From the NCBI RefSeq assembly GCF_900090295.1, contig NZ_LT607753.1:4960001-5024000 (forward strand): a DNA stretch of 64,000 nt, in the 5' to 3' direction. The notes under the pieces are model-generated. The model was not told the origin of the DNA, made no database searches, and was given only the letters and a program-made list of their open reading frames with translations. The position numbers and the translations under genes were made by a program. This DNA comes from Micromonospora coxensis. Its GTDB lineage: Bacteria > Actinomycetota > Actinomycetes > Mycobacteriales > Micromonosporaceae. This document shows, piece after piece, positions 29,017 through 37,860 of this stretch (its first letter is position 1; every line of letters begins with the position of its first letter).

Positions 29017-32000
29017 TCACGGGGTCAGGTCGGGCCGGTCGGTCACCCGCAGCGCGTTGACGATCGGCTTGCCGTACCCGGTGTGGGTCACGAACCGCAC
29101 GTTGAGCTGGCCGTCGCTCACCCGGACGGTGTACGACCGGCTCACCGCGGCGAAGCTGCCCGCCTCGCCGGCCACGTCCAGCGACGGCAGCACCTCCTGG
29201 CCCTCGATCAGCACGTCGAAGACCCGCTTGTCCGGGGCCTGCCGGCGTACCTCGGCGAAGTCCAGCTCCACCGTGTAGAAGCCGTCGGCCAACCCGTCGG
29301 CCCGGTACTCGTACATCCCCTCGCGCAGGGTGGCGAAGCGGGCCGGGTCGTTGGTGCCGGTGATCGTCGTGTTGGTCGACTGCCGGCTGGAGTTGCCCAG
29401 CCAGCCGGCCCCGCCGGCGGTCCACGCCCCGTCCGCCGACCAGGTCTGACCCTCGACGTCGGTCCGCGCGCCGGTGCCGCCCGCGTCGACCGCCAGCACC
29501 TGGCTCGGCACCACCACGGTGACCGGGACGACGATCGTCGGCCGGCGCCCACTGGCCGAGGCGATCTGCACCTTCGCCCGGTGCCAGCTGCCCGGCGCCA
29601 GTCCGCTGGTGTCGACGGCGACGCCGACGGTGTGCCGCCCGCCAGCGGCGGCCAGCGTGCCGGTTGCGCCGGTCAGGGTGAGCCACCCCAGGTCGGCGGG
29701 GGAGCCGTCGGCCGCCAGTTCGGTGACCGTGACGTCGCTGGCGAGCGAGCCGGTGTTGGTCAGCCCGAGCTGCCGGTCCCGGGTCTGCCCGGCCGGGGCG
29801 ACCACGGTCAGGTCCGCGACGGACGCGCCGACCCGGGCGGTGCGCAACGCGAGCGAGCGGGTCGCGACCGTCCCCGGGGCGAGCGTCGCGCTCGCCGACC
29901 CCGTCTCGTAGTGCGCCGCCGCGACACCCAGCGCGACCGCACCGGCGGGCGCCTGGATCAGGTACCCGCCGTCGGCGTCCGTCACGTCGGAGACGTCGGC
30001 GTCCCCGACCCGCGCGGTGACCGCCGCGCCGGCCACCGGCAGGCCGTCGTTGGCGTCGGTGACCACGCCGGAGACCACCGCGCTGCGGGTGGGCCGGAAC
30101 GCGATCGCCGCGCCGTCGGTGATCGCCGAGCTGTTGTACGAGTACGCGAAGCCGACGGTGCCGTCCGCGTTCTCCAGCCCGATGGTGGCCCCGGTGCCGG
30201 TCTCCACACCGGTGCCGTCCACGTCGGCGTACCGGTAGGTGACGGTGCCGTCCTCGCTGATCGCGGCGCTGAACGTCACCCGCGAGGAGCGGCTGGCGAA
30301 GAACGACACGTTGCGCCACTCCACCACGAACGTGCGGTTCGGCTTCGCGCCCACGACGGCCGTGTACACGCCCGAGTCGGCCTCCACGTACAGGTCGTCC
30401 CAGAGCGGGAAGAGGGCCAGGTCCGGGTCGGCGGTGTTCGGCAGGTCGGTGTTCGCCCGGCTGCTGGAGGCGGTGCCGAAGCCGAGCGCCCCGTTGGTGC
30501 TCACCCACGCCTGCCGGTACGACCTGCCGTACAGCGGCACCCGGAAGGGAAGGGTCACCGGGACGGCCTTGTCGTCCCCGGTCAGCGGCATCAGCTCCGT
30601 GCCGCTGACGAAGGAGCCACCGGCCGCGCCGCAGGCGTAGCCGAACCCGTCCACCCGGTCCGGCAGGGCGACGTCGAGGGTGACGTCCCCACCGATGTCC
30701 GCCGTGCGGGTGACCGGGTCCGCGCAGCGGTAGCTGTGCGCGAAGCGCACCTCGTACGACCCGTGCGGCACCACCAGGCGGTAGCGTCCGGCGTCGTCGG
30801 CGGTCGCGGTCAGCGGGGTGCCCGCCACGGTCACCGTCGCGCCCGCGGCCGGGCCGGCGGCGGTGGTCACCGTGCCGCTGAGGGTGCCCGACGGCGCCTG
30901 GGTGACCGCCACGTCCCGGGTCACGGTCTGGTTCTCGGTGACGGTCACCGTGCCGGTCGCGGTGAGGTAGCCGAACTTGCTGACGGTCAGCGTGTAGTCG
31001 CCGACCATCAGCCGGTCGAACGCGTACCCGCCGTCGGCGCCGGAGACGCCGGTGCGGGTCATCGGGCCGGTCACCGTCACGCTCGCCCCGGCGAGGCCGG
31101 CGCCGGCCGAGACGACCCGGCCGCCGAGCGCGCCGAGCGCGCCGCGCGGGCTGGCGGTCACCGCCGCGTACGCGTCGAGCCGGCCCTCGCCGAAGACGTT
31201 GTTGTCGTCGGCGGTGCCGCCGCAGGTGGTGGCGTCCACGTCGATCGCCGTGTCGTCGAGGATGCTCCGGGTGGCGTCGACGTCGCCCTGGACGGCCGGC
31301 GAGGCGGACCACATCAGCGCCACGGTGGCGGCGGTGTGCGGGGAGGCCATCGAGGTGCCGCTGAACGCGCCGTAGCCGGTGCGGGTCGCGGAGCGGACGT
31401 TCACCCCGGGGGCGGCGATGTTCGGCTTGATCTGGCCGTTCTCCCCGGCGCCCCGGCTGGAGAACCCGGCGATGGCGTTGTTGACGTCGAACGCGCCGGA
31501 GGCGTAGCTGACCGCGTACGACCCGGGGCTGCCGGCGGTGGCGCAGCCCGGCCCGTTGTTGCCGTTGGAGAACGCCGGGAAGATGCCGGCGGCCACCCAG
31601 GACGACACGGTCTCGGTGTACCAGGGGTCGTACGCGTTGGAGCCCCAGGAGTTGTTCACCACGTCCGGGGCGAGGTCCGGTCGGGGGTTCGCCCCGGTGA
31701 GGTCGGTGGGGGCGACGATCCACTGGCCGGCGGCGAGCAGCGAGGCCCGGGAGCAGGAGCTGCTCTCGCAGCCCTTCGCGGCGATCCACCGCGCGCCGGG
31801 GGCGACGCCGACGACGTTCGCGCCGTCCAGGCCGACCATGGTGCCCATGGTGTGGGTGCCGTGGTCGTTGTTGTCGCAGGGCGCGGCGGTGCCGCAGACC
31901 CCGGCCGGGTCGTACCAGTGGTAGTTGTGGTCGTAGCTGCCGTCGGCCTGGCGGCCCCGGTAGCTCGCGGCGACCGCCGGGTGGGTGTAGTTGACCCCGC

Positions 32001-32592
32001 TGTCGATGTTGGCGACGACGATGCCCTCGCCCCGGACGCCCAGCTCGTTCCAGACCCGGGGGGCGTTGATCCGGTCGATGTTCCACTCGACCCCGTCGAG
32101 GTCCGGGACGGCCTGGCCGGGCAGCGGCTCGGGGATGTCCACCGGGTCGTCGGCGAGGATCTCGGCGACCTCGGGGCGTACCGCGATGTCGGCCAGCAGC
32201 GCCGCGTCCCCGGTGACCTGGACGGTGTTGGCGAGCCAGAACGGGGTGAAGTCGGCCTTCTTGCCGGCGAGCAGGGCGCGCAGCCCGGCCTGGCTGCGCT
32301 CGGCGTGGGCGGTCTTGGCCCTGAGCACGTAGGCGGCCTTGTCCGCCTTGCCGCGCAGCTTCGCCGCCCCGGCCAGGTCGGCCCGGCTGTCCAGGAAGAC
32401 CCAGAAGGTGGTCTTGCCGTCCTTGCCGATCCGCTCGCGGACCTTCGGTTCGGCCTTGGCGGCGACCGCCGTGGCCCGGGCCGCCGCCGCGGTGTCGTCG
32501 GGGGCGGCGGAGGCTGGCCCGGCGGCGCCGAGCGGGAGGGCGAGGCCGACCGCGAGGCCGATCGTCGCCGTACGCCATCGTCGTGATGTCAC
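29017..32592 (-). CDS. Large secreted subtilisin-family (S8) serine protease
   Basis: 1191 residues. Signal peptide at 1-30 (LPLGAAGPASAA); an inhibitor-like propeptide at about 55-150; catalytic domain with Asp197 (ANIDSGV), His244 (NDHGTHTMG) and Ser414 (GTSMASPHTAA). Two carboxypeptidase-regulatory-like beta domains follow (GLAGASVTVTGPMTRTGVSG and GTVTTAAGPAAGATVTVAG), then further beta domains and a malectin-like C-terminal domain (TDVEGQTWSADGAW onward) that may bind carbohydrate. GTG 32592 has AAGGAG eight bases upstream. It is probably an extracellular degradative enzyme. No LPXTG anchor is seen. Confidence 0.92.
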   Translation of the reverse strand: MTSRRWRTATIGLAVGLALPLGAAGPASAAPDDTAAAARATAVAAKAEPKVRERIGKDGKTTFWVFLDSRADLAGAAKLRGKADKAAYVLRAKTAHAERSQAGLRALLAGKKADFTPFWLANTVQVTGDAALLADIAVRPEVAEILADDPVDIPEPLPGQAVPDLDGVEWNIDRINAPRVWNELGVRGEGIVVANIDSGVNYTHPAVAASYRGRQADGSYDHNYHWYDPAGVCGTAAPCDNNDHGTHTMGTMVGLDGANVVGVAPGARWIAAKGCESSSCSRASLLAAGQWIVAPTDLTGANPRPDLAPDVVNNSWGSNAYDPWYTETVSSWVAAGIFPAFSNGNNGPGCATAGSPGSYAVSYASGAFDVNNAIAGFSSRGAGENGQIKPNIAAPGVNVRSATRTGYGAFSGTSMASPHTAATVALMWSASPAVQGDVDATRSILDDTAIDVDATTCGGTADDNNVFGEGRLDAYAAVTASPRGALGALGGRVVSAGAGLAGASVTVTGPMTRTGVSGADGGYAFDRLMVGDYTLTVSKFGYLTATGTVTVTENQTVTRDVAVTQAPSGTLSGTVTTAAGPAAGATVTVAGTPLTATADDAGRYRLVVPHGSYEVRFAHSYRCADPVTRTADIGGDVTLDVALPDRVDGFGYACGAAGGSFVSGTELMPLTGDDKAVPVTLPFRVPLYGRSYRQAWVSTNGALGFGTASSSRANTDLPNTADPDLALFPLWDDLYVEADSGVYTAVVGAKPNRTFVVEWRNVSFFASRSSRVTFSAAISEDGTVTYRYADVDGTGVETGTGATIGLENADGTVGFAYSYNSSAITDGAAIAFRPTRSAVVSGVVTDANDGLPVAGAAVTARVGDADVSDVTDADGGYLIQAPAGAVALGVAAAHYETGSASATLAPGTVATRSLALRTARVGASVADLTVVAPAGQTRDRQLGLTNTGSLASDVTVTELAADGSPADLGWLTLTGATGTLAAAGGRHTVGVAVDTSGLAPGSWHRAKVQIASASGRRPTIVVPVTVVVPSQVLAVDAGGTGARTDVEGQTWSADGAWTAGGAGWLGNSSRQSTNTTITGTNDPARFATLREGMYEYRADGLADGFYTVELDFAEVRRQAPDKRVFDVLIEGQEVLPSLDVAGEAGSFAAVSRSYTVRVSDGQLNVRFVTHTGYGKPIVNALRVTDRPDLTP

Positions 32593-32703
32593 TCTGGACG
32601 CTCCTTCGGTGAGGCGAGGGTGCGAAGAAGCCGGGATGAGCGGCTTCCCCGCATCCTGCGACCGAAGGATCCCTTCATCAAGACGTGCTTAAATAAATAA
32701 ATC

Positions 32704-32709
32704 TGTCAA
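32704..32709 (-). promoter_or_regulatory. Candidate -35 box for the S8 protease in an A/T-rich patch
   Basis: The minus strand carries TTGACA (32709-32704), followed by an unusual A/T run (TTAAATAAATAAAT on the plus strand, 32689-32702), the most A/T-rich spot in this region. No canonical -10 at 17 bases, so only part of a promoter is supported. Confidence 0.35.
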
Positions 32710-32805
32710 TCAGGCGTTCCGGTGATCCGTGACGACTCGACCACGCAGCGTCGTTTCCGGTAGTGGGCCACGCGCGCCACCCGCCCATCCGGTAGGACTG
32801 TGCAC

Positions 32806-33885
32806 ATGGCTCTGCATGTGCGCGGTGTGCTCCTGCCGGACGACGAGGTCCGGGATCTCTGGCTGGTCGGCGACCGGGTCACCTTCGAACCGGTGCCCGG
32901 CGCGGAGACGGTCGTCGACGGCGGCTTCGTGCTGCCCGGCCTGATCGACGCGCACTGCCACATCGGCATCGCCCGCGGTGGCGCGCCGGTGACCTCGCAC
33001 GACCAGGCCCGCGAACTGGCCCGCACCGACGTCGGCGCGGGCGTGCTCGCCATCCGCGACGCCGGCTCGCCGTACCCGTACCCCGAACTCGACGACGAAC
33101 CGGACCTGCCGCGACTGGCCCGCGCCGGCCGCCACATCGCCCCGCCCAAGCGCTACCTGCGCGACATCGGCGTGGAGGTCGGCGCGGCCGAGGTGGCCGC
33201 GACGGTCGCCGCGCAGGCCGCGGCCGGCAACGGCTGGGTCAAGCTGGTCGGCGACTGGATCGACCGGGGCGTCGGCGACCTGGCCCCCGCCTGGGACGCC
33301 GACACCATGACCGCGGCCGTCGCCGCCGCGCACGCCGCCGGGGCGCGCGCCGCGGTGCACACCTTCAGCGAGTCGGCGGTGGAGATCATGGTGCGCGCCG
33401 GGGTGGACTCGGTCGAGCACGGCACCGGCCTGAGCCTCGACCTGATCGACCTGATGGCCCGGCAGGGCACCGCGCTGGTCCCTACGATGATCAACATCCG
33501 GACCTTCGGCGGCATCGCCGACCAGGCCCGCGCCAAGTTCCCCGGGTACGCCGACCACATGATCGCCCTGCGTGACCGCTTCCCCGAGGTGGTCCGGGCC
33601 GCGCACGAGGCGGGAGTGCCGATCTACGTGGGCACCGACGCCGGCGGCGGCATCGACCACGGCCTCGCCGCCGAGGAGATGCTGCTCCTGCACGAGCAGG
33701 CCGGCATGCCCGCGGTGGACGTGCTGGCCGCCGCGTCGTGGCGGGGACGCGAGTGGCTCGGCTTCCCCGGCCTGGTCGAGGGCGGCCTCGCCGACCTCAC
33801 CGTCTACCCCGAGGACCCGCGCGCCGACCTGCGCGTCGTCCGCACCCCCTCGCGCATCGTCCTCCGCGGCCGCGTCCTGCGCTGA
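32806..33885 (+). CDS. Amidohydrolase (imidazolonepropionase/prolidase-like)
   Basis: 359 residues of the metal-dependent amidohydrolase superfamily. VLPGLIDAHCHIG is the HxH metal site, VKLVGDW carries the probable carboxylated Lys, AAVHTFSESAVEIMV and SVEHGTGL contribute His ligands, and GTDAGGGIDHG the catalytic Asp. A small beta-sandwich is formed by the N- and C-terminal strands. The start is taken as ATG 32806: TAGGAC at 32793-32798 sits 7 bases upstream, fitting a leaderless message; GTG 32800 is the alternative. Substrate unknown. Confidence 0.88.
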   Translation: MALHVRGVLLPDDEVRDLWLVGDRVTFEPVPGAETVVDGGFVLPGLIDAHCHIGIARGGAPVTSHDQARELARTDVGAGVLAIRDAGSPYPYPELDDEPDLPRLARAGRHIAPPKRYLRDIGVEVGAAEVAATVAAQAAAGNGWVKLVGDWIDRGVGDLAPAWDADTMTAAVAAAHAAGARAAVHTFSESAVEIMVRAGVDSVEHGTGLSLDLIDLMARQGTALVPTMINIRTFGGIADQARAKFPGYADHMIALRDRFPEVVRAAHEAGVPIYVGTDAGGGIDHGLAAEEMLLLHEQAGMPAVDVLAAASWRGREWLGFPGLVEGGLADLTVYPEDPRADLRVVRTPSRIVLRGRVLR

Positions 33886-34113
33886 CCCCCCACCACCACC
33901 CGCGTCCCTCGCGCCCGCGCCCCCGCGCCCGCGCCCCCCCGCGCCCGCGCCCCCCGCGCCCGCGCCCCCCGCGCTCGCGCCCGCCGCGCCGGGGTCCCTC
34001 GCGCTCGCGTTCCTCGCGCCGGGGTCCCTCGCGTCGGCGTTCCTCGCGCCCGCCCCCGCTGGGTCCCCGTGCCCGCGTTCCTCGCTCGCGTCCCCGCGTC
34101 CGCGTTCCTCGCG
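33886..34113. repeat. C-rich low-complexity intergenic tract
   Basis: About 230 bases built from degenerate CGCGCCC, CCCTCGCG and GTTCCTCGCG units with strong strand asymmetry (C far exceeds G on the plus strand early in the tract). Open frames across it encode only Pro/Ala/Arg or Gly/Arg repeats. I see no gene. Confidence 0.7.
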
Positions 34114-34177
34114 CGCGCACTTTCAGAATGAGTGGCTATTCCGCGTCGAATAGGCACTCATTCTCTGAAAGTGCGCG
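34114..34177. repeat. Long imperfect inverted repeat, possible dispersed hairpin element
   Basis: Arm 34114-34141 pairs with 34148-34177 except for one two-base bulge and one mismatch, around a CGCGTC loop. The arms contain A/T-rich words such as ACTTTCAGAATGAGTG, unlike the surroundings. It lies between the convergent amidohydrolase and tetR genes, so it can also act as a terminator. Confidence 0.8.
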
Positions 34178-34213
34178 GATCCCGGGCGTGGGCGGGGGCG
34201 GGCGGGGCGCGGG

Positions 34214-34816
34214 TCAGGGGGTGGGGTGGGTGGCGGAGAGGAAGAGGTGCACGGCCAGGTCGGCGAGGGCCTCGGCGGTGTCGTCGACCGGGGCCTGCGG
34301 CAGCACGATGTGGCTGACCACCAGCCGGACGACCGTGTCGGCGGCGAACGTCAGCGCTGCCGGGTCGGCGTCGGGCAGGTGCCGGCCCGCCCAGTCCAGC
34401 AGCGCGCGGGTCGACTCGGTGAGCACCAGCTCGGCGCGGGTGGTCAGGTAGGGCAGCAACTCGTCCGAGCCACCCCGGGCGCTGGTGAGGATCGCCTTGA
34501 CCAGCGGGTTGTCCGCCGCCGAGGCGAGCGTGTGCCGGATCGCGGCGTACGCGGCGGCGCGCACGTCGTCGCCGTGCGCGTCGAGCGCCCGGCGCACCTC
34601 GGCGACGAACCGGTCCACCTCGCGCCGGGCCAGCGCCTCGGCCAGCCCGGCCTTGCTGCCGAACTCGTTGTAGACGGTCTGCCGGCTCACCCCGGCCGCG
34701 GCGGCCACGCCGCCCATCCGTACCGCGTCCCAGCCGGCGGCCACGGTCCGGGCACGGGCCGCGTCCACGATCGCGTCGCGCGACCGCTGCCGCGCGGAGT
34801 CCCTCGGCTCACCCAT
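34214..34816 (-). CDS. TetR-family transcriptional regulator
   Basis: 200 residues. The N-terminal helix-turn-helix reads VRMGGVAAAAGVSRQTVYNEFGSKAGLAEAL, typical of TetR; the C-terminal ligand domain is all helical. The ATG follows a minus-strand -10 box (TAGACT) by nine bases, so the mRNA is close to leaderless. The heptamer array at 34834-34966 starts immediately upstream of that box. It is divergent from proS; its target is unknown. Confidence 0.9.
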   Translation of the reverse strand: MGEPRDSARQRSRDAIVDAARARTVAAGWDAVRMGGVAAAAGVSRQTVYNEFGSKAGLAEALARREVDRFVAEVRRALDAHGDDVRAAAYAAIRHTLASAADNPLVKAILTSARGGSDELLPYLTTRAELVLTESTRALLDWAGRHLPDADPAALTFAADTVVRLVVSHIVLPQAPVDDTAEALADLAVHLFLSATHPTP

Positions 34817-34825
34817 GGTGGTCGA

Positions 34826-34831
34826 AGTCTA
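34826..34831 (-). promoter_or_regulatory. -10 box of the tetR gene
   Basis: Minus-strand TAGACT ends nine bases before ATG 34816. The matching -35 region falls inside the heptamer array. Confidence 0.5.
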
Positions 34832-34833
34832 CG

Positions 34834-34966
34834 GTCGCCCGTCGCCCGTCGCCCGTCGCCCGTCGCCCGTCGCCCTGCGCCCGTCGCCCGTCGCCCTGCG
34901 CCCTGCGCCCGTCGCCCTGCGCCCGTCGCCCGTCGCCCCGCGCCCGTCACCCGTCGCCCGACGCCC
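34834..34966. repeat. Heptanucleotide tandem array, 19 units
   Basis: Nineteen consecutive 7-base units, mostly GTCGCCC, with TGCGCCC and single-base variants. It fills the tetR side of the tetR-proS intergenic region. The unit length is not a multiple of three and all frames encode low-complexity peptide, so it is non-coding. Confidence 0.95.
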
Positions 34967-35070
34967 CGGTGCAGGTCCCACCGGGGCGACGGACCGGCGG
35001 CGGGTGGAATCCGTCGGTGACCGGACACGGCGGCGGGCCGCCCGGGCGCGGCGACGGCCGAAGCGCCGCA

Positions 35071-35076
35071 TAGGAT
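35071..35076 (+). promoter_or_regulatory. -10 box for leaderless proS
   Basis: TAGGAT lies eight bases before ATG 35085, with no ribosome binding site in between. Confidence 0.55.
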
Positions 35077-35084
35077 GTGCGGTC

Positions 35085-36491
35085 ATGGCACGCGTGCTCA
35101 CTCCCCGTGCGGAGGACTTCCCCCGCTGGTACCAGGACCTGATCGCCAAGGCGAAGCTGGCCGACAACGGCCCGGTCCGCGGGACCATGGTCATCCGACC
35201 GGCCGGCTACGCCATCTGGGAGCGGATGCAGGCCGAGATGGACGCCCGGATCAAGGCGGCCGGCGCGGAGAACGCGTACTTCCCGCTCTTCATCCCGGAG
35301 AGCTACCTCAAGCGGGAGGCCGAGCACGTCGAGGGCTTCTCGCCGGAGCTGGCCGTGGTCACCCACGGTGGCGGCAAGCAGCTCGCCGAGCCGGTGGTGG
35401 TGCGCCCCACCAGCGAGACCGTCATCGGCGAGTTCATGGCCAAGTGGATCGACTCGTACCGGGACCTGCCGCTGCTGCTCAACCAGTGGGCCAACGTGGT
35501 CCGCTGGGAGCTGCGCCCGCGGATCTTCCTGCGCACCAGCGAGTTCCTCTGGCAGGAGGGGCACACCGCGCACGCCACCCGGGAGGACGCCCGCGCCTAC
35601 GCGCGGCGGATCCTGCACGAGGCGTACGAGGACCTGATGGTCAACGTGCTCGGCATCCCGGTGGTGGTCGGCCTGAAGACCGCCCGCGAGCGCTTCGCCG
35701 GCGCGACCGCCACCTACACCTGCGAAGGCATGATGGGCGACGGCAAGGCGCTGCAGCTCGGCACCAGCCACGAGCTGGGGCAGAACTTCGCCAAGGCGTT
35801 CGACATCAGCTACTCCTCCGCCGAGGGCGGCCGGGAGCACGCCTGGACCACCTCCTGGGGCACCTCGACCCGGATGCTCGGCGGCCTGATCATGTGCCAC
35901 GGTGACGACAACGGCCTGCGGGTGCCGCCGAAGCTGGCGCCGATCCAGGCGTACGTGATGGTCGTCAAGGACGGCGAGGGCGTCGGCGAGGCGGCGGCCA
36001 AGCTGCGCGACGCGCTGCGCGACGCCGGCGTCCGGGTCGCGCTCGACGACCGCACCGACACCCCGTTCGGCCGCCGGGCCGTCGACGCCGAGCTGCGCGG
36101 CTATCCGGTACGCGTCGAGGTCGGCCCCCGCGACCTGGCCGCCGGCAACGCGGTCGTGGTCCGGCGTACGGACGGCTCGAAGTCCCCGACCCCGGTGGCG
36201 GACGTGGTCGGCGCGGTGCTCGCGGCGCTGGAGGCCGACCAGCGGGCGCTGCACGACCAGGCCCTGGCCCACCGCGAGTCGCGCACCGTCGAGGTCGCCA
36301 CGCTGGCCGAGGCGATCGAGGCGGCGGCCACCGGCTGGGCGCGGGTGCCGTGGTCGGCGGTCGGCGTGGCCGGCGAGGCCGAGGCGAACGGGCAGGGCGT
36401 GACCGTGCGCTGCCTGCTGCGCGCCGACGGTTCGGTGCCGGACTCCGAGGACGAGCCGGACCTGGTCGCCATCCTGGCCCGCGCCTACTGA
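35085..36491 (+). CDS. proS: Prolyl-tRNA synthetase, archaeal/eukaryotic-like short form
   Basis: 468 residues. Class II motif 1 region GTMVIRPAGYAIWERMQ, motif 2 WELRPRIFLRTSEFLWQEGH, motif 3 TSWGTSTRMLGGLIMCHGDD, and an anticodon-binding domain from about 285. There is no ~180-residue editing insertion between motifs 2 and 3, and the protein ends with Tyr, both features of the archaeal-like ProRS type rather than the ~570-residue bacterial type. The open frame upstream through the heptamer array is rejected because the -10 box fits ATG 35085. Confidence 0.95.
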   Translation: MARVLTPRAEDFPRWYQDLIAKAKLADNGPVRGTMVIRPAGYAIWERMQAEMDARIKAAGAENAYFPLFIPESYLKREAEHVEGFSPELAVVTHGGGKQLAEPVVVRPTSETVIGEFMAKWIDSYRDLPLLLNQWANVVRWELRPRIFLRTSEFLWQEGHTAHATREDARAYARRILHEAYEDLMVNVLGIPVVVGLKTARERFAGATATYTCEGMMGDGKALQLGTSHELGQNFAKAFDISYSSAEGGREHAWTTSWGTSTRMLGGLIMCHGDDNGLRVPPKLAPIQAYVMVVKDGEGVGEAAAKLRDALRDAGVRVALDDRTDTPFGRRAVDAELRGYPVRVEVGPRDLAAGNAVVVRRTDGSKSPTPVADVVGAVLAALEADQRALHDQALAHRESRTVEVATLAEAIEAAATGWARVPWSAVGVAGEAEANGQGVTVRCLLRADGSVPDSEDEPDLVAILARAY

Positions 36492-36492
36492 G

Positions 36493-37161
36493 GTGCGCCC
36501 GGACACCGCCGCCGACCGGTTCGCGCCGGGCCGGCTGATCATGCACCGGAACGTGCGGCGCGGCCGGATCGGCTGGGTCCGGCCGGGCCGGGTGGTCAGC
36601 GACGACGAGCGTGGCCTGCTGCTCTGGGTGGCCCGGGACAGCCCGGTGGCGCACGAGGTCACCGAGGCGGGCCTCGGCATGCGGGCGATGCCCTTCGCCG
36701 AGTGGATCACCTCGTCCTACCGCCTGGCGCAGGGCCGGTGGAGCGGCCCGCCGCTGCTGAAGTTCCTCCCCGCCGGGGCCGCCCACTCGGTCTGGTGGTT
36801 CCGCGACGCCGAGGGCCGGTTCGTCAACTGGTACGTCAACCTGGAGGAGCCCAGCGTCCGGTGGGACGACGGCCCGGTCGCCGGGGTGGACATGGTCGAC
36901 CAGGACCTCGACGTGGTGGTCCACCCCGACCTGAGCTGGGAGTGGAAGGACGAGGACGAGTTCGCCGAGCGGATCGCCTTCCCCGAGCACTACTGGGTGA
37001 CCGACGAGGCGGCGGTACGCGCCGAGGGGGAGCGGGTGATCGCGCTGGCCGAGAAGGGCGCCTTCCCGTTCGACGGCACCTGGTGCGACTTCACCCCGCC
37101 GGCGGACTGGGACGTGCCGGACGGGCTGCCGCCCGGCTGGGACCGGCCGCCGGTGCGCTGA
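36493..37161 (+). CDS. DUF402 domain protein
   Basis: 222 residues. The core has FVNWYVNLEEPSVRWDD and GVDMVDQDLDVVVHPDL, the conserved DUF402 barrel motifs with clustered acidic residues that bind divalent metal. Characterised relatives (FomD, and Ntdp in Gram-positives) hydrolyse nucleotide phosphates or nucleotidylated esters. The GTG start is one base after the proS stop, so the pair is co-transcribed. The actual substrate cannot be inferred. Confidence 0.85.
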   Translation: MRPDTAADRFAPGRLIMHRNVRRGRIGWVRPGRVVSDDERGLLLWVARDSPVAHEVTEAGLGMRAMPFAEWITSSYRLAQGRWSGPPLLKFLPAGAAHSVWWFRDAEGRFVNWYVNLEEPSVRWDDGPVAGVDMVDQDLDVVVHPDLSWEWKDEDEFAERIAFPEHYWVTDEAAVRAEGERVIALAEKGAFPFDGTWCDFTPPADWDVPDGLPPGWDRPPVR

Positions 37162-37403
37162 GGGGTGTTCCCCGTCACGGCGGCGCCGGTCCCGGGCGTG
37201 GTGTCCGGGTCCGGTGTGAGCGACCGGCGACGGATCTGGCAGAATGGGGCGCTGGTATCCGGCGCGCGTCCGGCGCCCTCTAACCCGGGCGCGTCGCCAG
37301 TCCACCGAGCAGTCTCCGGCCCAAACCCCACTGTGCCGGTCGGCGCTCACCCGTGCACACCGCCCGTCCGGGCCGGTGAGATCGCAACAGGAGCGAAACA
37401 ACT

Positions 37404-37859
37404 GTGGCCGTAAAGATCCGGCTCCTGCGGATGGGTAAGATCCGCAACCCGCAGTACCGCATCGTCATCGCCGACTCGCGTACCAAGCGTGACGGTCGTG
37501 CGATCGAGTTCGTCGGCGTGTACCAGCCGAAGGAAGACCCTTCGGTGATCGAGGTCAAGTCGGACCGGGTCCAGTACTGGCTCTCCGTCGGCGCGCAGCC
37601 GAGCGAGGCCGTGCAGCGTCTGCTGGAGCTGACCGGTGACTGGCAGAAGTTCAAGGGCCTGCCGGCCCCGCCGCCGCTGAAGGTCGCCCCGGAGCGGGCC
37701 GACCGCAAGGCGGCGTACGAGGCCGAGGCGAAGGCCGCCGCCGGCCTGGCCGAGGCTCCGGCCGCCAAGCCGGCCAAGAAGGCCGCCAAGGCCGAGGCCC
37801 CCGCCGAGGCTCCGGCCGAGGCTCCGGCCGCTACTGCCGACGCCGGTGAGCAGGCCTGA
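37404..37859 (+). CDS. rpsP: 30S ribosomal protein S16
   Basis: 151 residues: the S16 core ([20 protein letters not shown], then [20 protein letters not shown]) occupies 1-85, followed by a 60-residue Ala/Lys/Glu/Pro-rich extension common in actinobacteria. AGGAG at about 37390 precedes GTG 37404. It heads the rpsP-khpA-rimM-trmD operon. The 242-base leader holds GGATCTGGCAGAATGG near 37231, a plausible promoter region. Confidence 0.97.
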   Translation: MAVKIRLLRMGKIRNPQYRIVIADSRTKRDGRAIEFVGVYQPKEDPSVIEVKSDRVQYWLSVGAQPSEAVQRLLELTGDWQKFKGLPAPPPLKVAPERADRKAAYEAEAKAAAGLAEAPAAKPAKKAAKAEAPAEAPAEAPAATADAGEQA

Positions 37860-37860
37860 C

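Noticed and set aside
28720..32586. 1288-codon plus-strand ORF antisense to the S8 protease
   Set aside because: It is Val/Gly/Arg/His-rich shadow coding. The minus strand has a signal peptide, catalytic triad and ribosome binding site.
34834..34966. CRISPR array
   Set aside because: Units are contiguous 7-mers without spacers. None of the window's arrays has spacer-repeat structure and no cas gene is present.
34815..35084. In-frame N-terminal extension of proS through the heptamer array
   Set aside because: It would encode RPSPVA-type repeats, and the -10 box at 35071-35076 places transcription start at ATG 35085.
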